The notes beneath the pieces are model-generated. The model was not told the DNA's origin. It saw only the letters and a list, made by a program, of their open reading frames with translations, and ran no database searches. This document shows positions 49,201 through 60,609 of a stretch of 64,000 nucleotides of DNA, in pieces; positions within the stretch are counted from its first letter, which is position 1; the number at the start of each line of letters is the position of its first letter. Position numbers and translations under genes: made by a program. The DNA is from Aporrectodea caliginosa (Eukaryota; Annelida; Clitellata; Crassiclitellata; Lumbricidae), in NCBI GenBank assembly GCA_020284085.1, contig JACEVL010000128.1, positions 2,430,829-2,494,828 on the forward strand, given 5' to 3'.

Positions 49201-52200
49201 ACTTTATTTTCTGCGTCGCGGCAAATGGGGGCAGATGGCGAGTCCTCTCCCTTACCATCGTATCTTCCCACTGACAGTGTTCTCATTATATAGTGGGATC
49301 GATGGATGGCAGAACTTCAGAAAAATTTGACAAGCTGAAAAACAAGCAAAATATGACTATAATATAGGCTGACCAGAGGTCCCGGTTTTCGCGGGACAGT
49401 CCCGATTTTCTTCTAAATGTCCCGGCTGCCGGGAAAGGTAGTCCAAACTCTAAATATGTCCCGGTTTTTTAAAACTGACCTGACTTTCCGATCTTATATA
49501 ATTTTATGATGTATTTCATGTGCGTTTGTCATGTGATCAAATAAAGGATATACTTACTTAATTTATCAACGTCTCCTTGATTTTACAACTGGCATCTGGC
49601 GAGTAAATTCATTTTAATCTCACTTTTATTTATTACCATGCATGATACCTCTTCCTGTTCTAAACGTCATATTGTCGTAGTGATAATATTCTGATAAAAC
49701 ACATTTTCATAAAACAGTTCAATCTTTTTATGCAACTTCGTTGGGATATTTTGACATGTGGGAAGTTAGTTATGCACCATTCAAGCTGTTCAGTTGGATG
49801 AATTTGAGAGGAACAATTAGTTTTGGATATGTTTGAAAGAAGCCTTGAGGATCTTATCAAAATTTGTAAGCCAGCTGGGTATGACATTGATGACAATGCA
49901 CTGTTTGATGAAATGACATGCGTTTGTAATTTTGTTAGTCGAGAAAAAGTGGAACAATGGAATGAAAACAATGTTGCGGTGGATAGCAGATGGGTGCAGA
50001 TTTGCAATGATCTACAAGAAAGAGAGATAATTATTCCAAATTTGAAAATGATTCTACAATTCTTGTTAGCAATTCCTGGAACTAATGCTCCAGTTGAGCG
50101 AGTTTTCTCACTGATGAACTCTTATTGGTCAGATCAAAAAAGTCGATTATCAGAAGAAACTCTTGAAGCTGTTTTCACTATCTAGTGAAAGTGAATATGG
50201 AAGAAATATGTGTTGAATTTTATGACAGAATAATTATTAGCAGACAAAAAACTTTTAAGAAGCATACATTCAAGTGCCAAATATGAGTGACTGATTTGAT
50301 AAGTTTAAAATAATTAAATTTCAATTTTAAAGCAAGATGTGTTATGATAGAATGTTAGCAGACAAAAAAACGTTTAAGAATCATACATTCAGGTGCCAAA
50401 TTTGAGTAACTGATTTGAGAAATTTAGAATTTAATTTTAAATTTAAAAGCATGATTTGAATCAAACCTTTCACTTAGTATAGTCTTATACCAATATAATA
50501 AGCATAAAATAGATATTTGTGCAAGTTATATTATATTAATTATTGACAACATCACAAATTTATTTTGTGATTGAAGTGTCCTGGTTTTTAGTTTCTAATA
50601 TCTGGTCAGCCTACTATAATATATTGTAAGACACTGTAGTGAAGATACCAGAAAATCGCGCCACCAGGCCCCCTTCTAGGGCCCAAATCCAATTTGACCC
50701 CCTTTTCCTTGAAAAATATCATTTCCTCTATTATAGGGGAGTGGTTTTGGGCCTAGGGCTTGAAAATTAAAATGTAAAAACTCATTATTATGTTGTATTG
50801 TACACACCAAAGAAGTTCCCAAACAGTCAAACTACTTTAATCGTAGATGGCCCTCGAAATCCAAGATGGCGGCCACAAAAAGAAAACAATCATATATCAT
50901 AATTTTATATAAACTTACATGCATATCAGAAAGTTGATTATTTTTTATTATGTTTTCAAAAATATGTTCTTAGGGCCAAAGAATGCAAATCTGATTTTAA
51001 AAACCTACCACAAGAATTCATGATTTTGTAAAACTTAAAATCTGTGCGGGCAAACGGTGCCATCAGAACCCCCTCAGTAGAGCTGAGGGAACGGCTACCC
51101 TGAGTCCCTGAAATCGGATGACAAAGGTCTATTAGGTAGGCTGGTGCGAAGCCAAGTTGGCATCACCAGACAGAGAGACAACTCTATATTCAGTGTGCTG
51201 ATGGACAGGGAGCCAATGCAGAACCTCCAACATATTATATCTGGTGACATGATCATAATGGTATTTGGCCAATAAAGCACGCTGCAGCTCGCAGTACACT
51301 ATCAGGACAAGACAACCAACTATCCAGCAGACCCGAGTAGAATAAACATTAATCAAGCCATGCTGCAATGAAGGCATGCACAAGTCTGGAGTAGTTGCAG
51401 CACTGCCCTTTAGTGAATGTGCTACAGTACGGACTAAGGCGATGTGGTGCAAAGGTTAGCTCCTGATCCAATAGGATACCAAGGTCCTGTAGCTGAAAAA
51501 TTATAGGTATAGGGAATTCAATAGCCAAACCTTCCAAGTTAAGCTTGGTAAGCTGCTGCCTAGTACCAAGCCACATGATTTCATTCATTCATTTCATTCA
51601 GGTGCACCTCTTCAAGGGAACTACTCGGAGATGCTCCCGACTCCAGCACGGCCAAAAAGAACAGTTTTCAGGCTAGTATAGAACGTGTCAGACAGTGTTC
51701 TGGGAAGCATGTGCAATTGGGCAGCCCATTCCAGATGGTCAGGCCCACCGCTGAGAAAGAACGATTTTGCAAAGTAGCTGTGCGGGCAAACGGAACTATG
51801 AGCACCCCCCACCCAGAGCAGTGAAGGAGGCGACAACCCTGGGCGTCCGATACGGGACGACAGAGGTCCCGCAGATAGGTTGGGGCAGTGCCCAGCTGAC
51901 ATTGCCACACCAGAGAGGCGATCCTGTACACAATGCGCTGGTGGATAGGGAGCCATTGTAGGGCTTCCAGCATGTACTTAGAGACGTGAACGAATTTGGG
52001 TTCGGCCAATAAGACGCGCCGCAGAGCGGAGCACCCGGTTGAGGCACGCCAGCCGACCAGACGGTAGGCCGGAGTAAAGAGAAGAAGAGTAGTCAAGTGG
52101 GGCACAGACAAAGGAATGCAGTAAAGTGGTGACAGCACTGGGAGTCAGTGAGTGTGCGACAATGCAAAGCTGGCACAACTAGTAAAAGCAATTGCAACTA

Positions 52201-55200
52201 AGATAATGGAGATGAGGAGCAAGAATAGTTCTTGGTCCAGTAAGATGCCAAGGTCGTGAACAGTAGTGGAGAAAGTGTAACTGGGGAATTCAGCAGCAAG
52301 GGTGGCTAAGTCAAATCTAGCAAGCTGCTGCCGGTTGCCCAGCCAAATGAATTTTGACTTTGCCAGGTTAAGGCAAAGGCGATTTGACGACATCCATATC
52401 CCCAACCCATCCAGTGTCCGACCCATAGCCCGGACTGCAGAGGTGGAATTTGATGACAGACAGTACAAGTATGCCTGTATGTCATCTGCATATAGCTGAC
52501 CCAAGACCGCATGCTCTGCAAGGAGTGAGGGAAGACCAGAAGTATAAATAATGTACAGGAGGGGCCAAGGACGGAGCCCTGGGGCAGACCGTACAGAGCT
52601 GGGACCCACCGAGACTTAGTTCCAGTTCGATCAGCACGATTGAAGTCCTTAATAATCTAAATGTAAGTTTGTGTAAGTTTGCTGAAGACATCTTATCAAT
52701 CTCACTTTGTGCAACAGCATCATATAATGACTACATCGGCATGATTTAGTACATCATTGGAAGACATTGATTCATCAACATTATCTAGTACAGATCGCAG
52801 TTGGATGGTTTTGAGGGCGGAATCAACTAAGAAATGGCCACGCAGTGCACAGCCTTACCTCACAACATATGAATGACTGTATTGGAGCCGTAACAGCACT
52901 GCAAAACTACTGCTAGGCCGCAGCCAGACATGAGCGCACCAATGCTATCCAGAAAGCTCATTAGCATGTGAAACCCATCAAGTTTGCATAGACTGTTGTT
53001 CATATGCTCAGCCTCAACAATCTCAACCACCGTTATCCAAAGAGGCTGATCAAAAGTTACACAAGCGGGTCTTATATTAACTCTTTCGCGGTGAATGCGG
53101 TCGAAAACGACCGCATAACACAAACGCGTTCATTTCGCATATGATTGGCTATATTTAGAGTTCTATTTATACATGTTAGATAGAGGAAATGTTGTAGATT
53201 CCGAAAAATACCCTGACATGGGTTTTTCCAATAATTTGGTGAAGTTAAAAGGGCAACTTTGGCGATGATATTTTGACATTCTTACACCCGGCCATTTCAA
53301 TGTAAATAGTCACGTCCCCTTATTGATCATTGGTCATTTCTCTGTAATATAATGTTTTTTCATCAGCAAACTTCAGACAAATAAATTATATCGTTCAATA
53401 AATGTTGTAAAGGCTATAAAACAAATATGTTTGACGATGCAGAGGTTTCGAGATTTGAAGATGACCGATCGGCAATCGCACGCCGAACGGCGATGCCATC
53501 ATTTATTAGGATAAAAATTAGCTTATTTGATCACTTCTCTGTAGTTATATTTTTTTATTCATCAGCGAAGTCCAAAAAATAAAATTTATCGGTCAGGCAA
53601 TTTTGTAAACGCTCTCTAAAGAAATAGGGTACGTTTGACGTGGTGGACAATTTTGGGTCTGAAATACGGCAACGTCGTGAAACTTACCGTTGTGAGGGCC
53701 GTTGTCAAATCATAGAGTGGAAGCAATATAAGATCATTTTTCGACTAAATTCACTAATTTTGAGCCCTTCTTCCGTTGCTACAAGTTTGTCATTCACATG
53801 GCTACATTTATAAGTTTTTTTATTACATTATATACTATTCGTCGATTTTTTATGAATTTCTAATGTTATCATTTTATTTTTATTTACAAAAAAATTTCAT
53901 TTATTTATAAATTTTAAGGTAAACACATAAATTGATATGCTTTTTCAAGATAGAATATTGTTGAGAAATCAAATACGAACAAAATGATATAGGGCATGTC
54001 TATATTTCGACAGATTTAAGTGTTTGTCTTCATATGAACTAAGTATGGTGAAATTCATCAAAAAGAACGTAGCTGCGAAAGAGTTAAACTTTGCAGCCTG
54101 GTTGCTAATGAAACTCGAAATGGAAAAGATGCGCGATTTATCACCAAGATTCAAATCGATAACAGGCAAAAATCAACAAGGGGAGAATGATTGCCAATGT
54201 GAATCATGTGCTTGAACCATTCCAGTGTGGTCTCACTGGTCTTGCATTATGTTCATCTCTGAAAGGCCAACCTGCTTACCATATCAAATCCAAAAAGAAG
54301 GTGGCTGAGCGATGAGCACTTTCTTGATGTCAGCTATAGGTATAAACAGTGCTTTTTTTCAGCCGGAACGGTCCGAAACGCCGTTCCGGGACCTTTTTTC
54401 AGCTATTAAAAAATAATTTAGCAAATTAAATTTTTCATTAAAATTTTTGTAAATTATTTAGATATCTTTATTTAATCTAAGTGCTTTCAGTGTTTATGAT
54501 ATTGATATTATATGAAATAAAAATATTACCATAAAATATGCCACTATAACTGTTCTGAATTTGTTGAGTTCCGGAACCTTTTTTCTAGAAAAAAAGCACT
54601 GGGTATAAACTTTAATAAAGTCAGAGGGGTTCATTGGGTGAAATGTAATATGACAATGGAATGTTTGTAGCTCTTGTGAGTTTGATGACCTTGACTCTTT
54701 CAAGTCGTTTAACAGCCTTTCACCAAATGATCCACAAGCAGTTAAATCTGAAAGCCTCCATATGGCACTGACATAGACATTATGCCCATCCTATGTAAAC
54801 CCATAAGCCATTAAGTGTCACAATATTGTGGTCAACATTATTTGCTGACCATCAAGTGAAGGAATGTGGATGGTTTTGGGGTGGATTACTGTCATTAGTC
54901 TGAACAATGGATTGCTTGTAACGATTAACCTCTTCGGAACTAACAGAAAACCCTAACTGGGACAACACTGTAAGTAACCATTTGGAGGCTAAAACATGTT
55001 AAAATGAAACACCAACATCAAATAAACCAAAACCAACAGTTACAATAAGATGAGGCCAGGCTCAACGATGCTATGTCCCAAGGGGGGTCAACCCAAATCC
55101 CCGATCCCTGAAAATGCTGACCATACACACTAGCCCGATTTACCGATTACCGAAAGCAGTTTCTAGAAAGCGGCCTTACTCCAGAAAGCTATTCAGAGTT

Positions 55201-58200
55201 AAATTGTTAACATGACATAGACCTAGCGTGGCCTTGATGTATATCGATATACTGCCTATTCAGTTGTGGATACATCCACGCCCGACATGATTGTATACAC
55301 AGAACTCGAATCACGCCCGCTGCGCAGTTGGTCAATGCATGTCACATGATTTTGTGGACGTGAAAGGAGCCGATCGATAAACACTCCCGAAAGCGGTGGA
55401 AGATTGTTGACTATGTTTTCTTATGATGACACAAACCCTAACCCTGACCCTAACCGACCCTCACGGTGGCTTACCTGACCCTAACCAACCCTCACGACGC
55501 TGAATCTAACCCTAAACGACACTCTAGATGTCTGCCATTTGAAAATCCCGACGTTAGTTAACAATTTCACATGACATGCTTTAGCCAATAGCGTGGCGGG
55601 CATGAATGTAGTTGCTTGGATTCCGTTCACGTCCCGGGCGTTAACGGATCCAATACGATTCACATGTTTATTTGTCATTTGTTTATTCGGGTCGGACTTA
55701 AAAAATCAATTTCGTGGGTTCCGGCCGAAATTCGTTTCAGGGATTCGGGCCACCCACCCGTCCCAAGTCTATCTGCTTTAGCTCATCACACACTATAGGC
55801 CTTGGGAGAAACATTTGAAATAATGATGGTACTCAATTGTCAACAAAACTCACAGAAATTATTTACTTAAAACTAATAACAATATTTTCAAAATAAAATA
55901 AGAAATTTTGATTATTTCATAGAAAATTTCTTAACTTATACACTTCCGATGAATACCAATAAACATCAACATGCCAATTCACATAATTGAAGTGCTCAGA
56001 ATAAATGCGAAACATCCCATTACACCAAGAAAATAGTCCATCGTTTATTACATTCATACAAAGATAGCATTATACCTTTTTCTCGCTATCGTGTTTGGCA
56101 TATAAAACTTTTAATTCTAAATTACTTTAACCTTTTCTGTCCCCCATGACGTACGCCGTACGTCATGATTAAGACGGCCGCACTACCTTATGACATACTA
56201 ACTAAGCACTGCATTATCGAGCACATGAAAGAGGACACAATGGACGTTTGGATATATATGTGTGTTTTTCTAGCTGAAATATTGACTGAGTTGTGGTAAG
56301 GACAAAATGATGTTTTCAGCCAAAGCATAAAGTTAAATCTGACTTTTCATGTCGTAATGTAAAATTAACCTAACTTTCATGCTGGCTTTAAACTTAAATC
56401 AGACTTTATAAGGTTATAGCAAACATAAGGACATTGGCCATAATATTTCTATTGATTACTAGAGCTGTGTGTGAGTGACTTAACGTATATATATCCAGTT
56501 TGTCACATCAGGGTTAAGTCCATGCATAATATTTTGAGTTGTCCTGTTGACAAGGTGCTTTAGTGGCCAATGGTGAAAGTTCAGTTGGAAGTAACGTCGT
56601 GGATCAGACCTACCGTATACAGGCCTGGGATTTTATCAAGTGCCAGATTCCAGACCTAACAAACAGTAAGTGTCACTGTTTTAGTGTTCTGGGCCTTCTA
56701 TCGTCAGTAAACCAGAAAAAAAATCTTGGTTTTTATAATGACTATTATTTATTGCTGTCACTTATTTCTTCCTGACTTGCTGTAAACTCGCATGAGTGAT
56801 GTGAAAAAATGTGTTTCTATGGTCATGTCCTACTGCATATTAGCTGTAGCAAACACGTCAGCCCTTTTTGTATGTAATTGTGATTTTAATAGAACATATA
56901 TATATATATCTTAAGAATCTCTTACATATGTAGTATAGACATTTACATTGTAGTTTCTCGTAGCTTCGAGGGGGGAGTTTAGGTGAATGGTAACATTCTA
57001 GCATGAAGAGTAGAAGATCAACTTGGACTCGGAATCGAATCCCGCTACCCTGCCAAAGGTTGCCTCAGCCTTTCATTTGCTAGGTGGCATTGGTAAAATA
57101 TAAATAGCAGTAAGACAGATGGGCGACTTGCATGGCTACCAAACAGTTAAATTTTACTCCTGTAATAGCTTGTAATCATCCGTTCATACTATGACTTGTA
57201 ATCATACTGCAGTGTGTCAGTTTGAAATCTATACTATAAGTCTAAGTCTGTTTACTTGGTCCTTGTGTATGTATGTTTGTCTGTCCAGCTAAAGGCTCCG
57301 AAACGGAACGCTTTAGCGATTGAAATTTTTTTACAAAACATTGTTACGCCACGTCTAGGTCAACGCAACTATTTTCATCTCGCAATTTTATTTAAACGCC
57401 GATATATGGACATTTTAAATTTCCAACTGTTTCAGCGAGGCTATCTGGCCATAGTATGGCCATTTGTCCACGTCACGCGGGCTAAATATGCAATCTTACG
57501 TCACGCGGGCTAAATATGCAGATCAGTTGCATTCGTCCTAAGGCTGCGACTTTGCTTCTAAAAATTTCGAGCGATTGGTGGAACATTGCCGCGCTCAACG
57601 AGGTAAAAGAACAATGGCCAAATTTCCGTCTATTATATTTAGCCCGGGGAACAAATAATACGCCTATTATAAGGTTGAGATAACCCGTGTAGTACGGGGA
57701 ACAAATAATACACTTATTTAAGGTAGAGATAACCCGTGTAGTATGAGGAACAAATAATATTGCCTATATCTAAGGTAGAGATAACCCGTGCAGTACACGG
57801 GCAAAGCTATGTTCACCTCTAAATATCGTTTCCATTCAGATATATGGACATTTTTTAAATATTTGAAGCCCATCAGCAAATATAGTAAGTAGGCCTTTAT
57901 TTGCAGCCGTTAAAAATTACGCCTGGGGAAAACCTGGGCGGAGCCGGGTAAAAATGCTAGTTAATAATAAACCTGAATATATGTTGTTCTAGGAGCTAGT
58001 CTGTGGTGATCTTTAATTTCATATGTAATACTAGCAGTTTTTACCCGGCGTTCGCCCGGGTTTTCCTCAGCGCCCGTGTATTTGAATTTAACGACATCTT
58101 CGTCAGCGCCGGGGAACAAATAATACACTTATTTAAGGTAGAGATGTGCTAATTTTTCGTGTGTCCCTCTGGCGAAATTTACGCGCTGGCTTGAAATTGT

Positions 58201-60164
58201 TTAATTGCAACTCTATGCAATATATACTCCTGCATAGCTAGAATTCAGTGGCATTGAAACTATGATCACATCGAAACTTAAAATGTCCAAATATCGGAAT
58301 TTAAAGTAAATTTTGAGTTGATATAAAGTTGGGTTGAGATCTATGGAAATTCAAATGAAAACGTTCGTTAAAAATTTTGTATCCCTAAAGTGTTGCATTG
58401 AAATTCTACCGTGGGCGTTACCACTTCTGATTTGAAATCAACGGTCATCGTGATTGGTTGCAAATCAGAGCGTTGACCTAAATGCTCCTCGTGACGTAAG
58501 ATTGCATATTAATTTTAGCCAGCGTGACGTGGACAAATGGCCATACTATGGGCGGTATTAAGATAGCCTCGTTTAAAAGTTGTAAATGTAAAATGTCCAT
58601 ATATCGGCGTTTAAATGAAATTGCGAGCTGAAAATAGTCGCGTTGACCATGACGTGGCGTAATGTTTTGTAAAATTTTGTAAATCGCTAAAGCGTTCCGT
58701 TTCGGAGCCTTTAGATAATGGACAAACAAACATACAAACAAACAAACGGAAGGAAAACTTAAACAGACTTCAACTTATAATATAGATTTAAAAAATTGCT
58801 TTTTCACTGGTCAACATCTCCACTGCAGATATTTGGACAAACTCAAAACCTTAAAAGAAATCCAATCTGCTCTTGTGTGATTGCATCTGACAATTTTTGC
58901 AGCACCTTATTACTACCTGACAAAAGTGGGTCTCACTAACCTTATTGAGGTTAGAGTTGGGAAAGAACAAGAAGTCTATCTGTAAATTAGTCATGTAGTA
59001 ATAATAATATTCATTCTTTAATGAAGCGCCTGACAAACACACTGCTCTGTACATGTACAATTGTACATGTTATGACGATTAAACAATTCACAAGAACACA
59101 AATTACAGAAGTCATAAATCAACAAAGTTGCAGTCATGCAAGTTCATTGTACTTTTGCTGCCATCCAGGGAATGAAGGCATGAACTAACGGGAATCGAAC
59201 CGGGTCCATGAAAACTTCAGGCAAGAGTGTTATCCTTTATACTATCCCCCTCAACCAACGATCCCTCTGAGATTGCCATTTGACAATGAAACGGGAATTG
59301 CAATAGTCGATTCGACACCTTAATGAAAATAAGAAGAGAGTGTGAGATTAGAGGTGTACTCAGTGAAGATAAGGGAGGTACTTTGTCCAAACAGACTTAA
59401 TTATGTGTAAAATGCTTGGGCATGCATTAAATGGAACTATGAATCATCTTGGCCTAAAATGCTGGCTGTATTAGATGCCTAAACATTCAAACCAGCCTGA
59501 GGTTAACAGAAAACTTTAGGACTATTGCCAGAAACTCTGTTTGGCACAGAGTGACTGAATGCATGAAGATGTATGAGCAAGCATGGCACAATAGTTCATA
59601 TACACAAAGATGTATGTACTAAGAGTTTAATCTAGGAGTGTATTTCTAGCATAACTATTGGGTGAGTTATAACAAGTATGTGAGGGCTTTACTGCACAAA
59701 CATAAAATTTCAGACTTTTGATTGCATGCCATAAAATTAAATTGTATATTCAGGCTGCACTTTAAAATTAATTCAGACAGTAGGTTAAAAATCTATCAGA
59801 AAGAAGAGAGCCTGATGAAGAAGAGCTCAGTAGTGTACTGCATTTGTCACAGTGTTAGATCTTTTTCAGTGCCTGCCATTATAGTCTTAGGGAAGAAGAG
59901 CTATCAGAGACAAGATAAGTACTAGTATGTGCATTGACTGATGAGACAAGATTACAAACAATTTGGTACTGGTGCTTAAAGTTGGACAGATGAAAAGGTA
60001 AATGCAGGGAAGCATCACTAACTTCTGTCAAACTGGCTGTGTAACTATATATTATATATATATATATATTGATCCAAGCAAGACATATTATGTCTTTTAT
60101 AATGTTTTGCTTGGATCAGTAAATAAGCAAGTGCATTGTGGTCTGAATGTTGGCAAAAACCACA

Positions 60165-60203
<39 letters not shown>

Positions 60204-60563
60204 CACCAGAGAAACCTGCTTCTTGCTGCAGCGTCTCTCTATAACTGTCCAGCGGTTCAACTCGGTGGCTTTCCGCGGCACTTTAGCGGAGCCAGACCTA
60301 AGGGAGATGTGACACAAACGGCATTTATGACGTTAATTTCAGACGACAGCTTGTCTATTGATGTATTGATGTTGATTGATTGAGAGAATAAATATTGTTG
60401 AATAATAATAATAATAATAATAATAAATATTATTATTATAAACATATTTATTTATTCATACAGCCAACAAACAAATATGCAGACTAATTAAATTAACTGT
60501 TTACAATATTTTGTAAGCCGTCATTGAGCCCCGGGCTACTACTACTACTACTACTACTACTAC

Positions 60564-60609
<46 letters not shown>

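Noticed and set aside
59185..59275. Possible minus-strand tRNA gene
   Set aside because: Box B is good but the acceptor stem does not pair convincingly and a SINE-like body follows.
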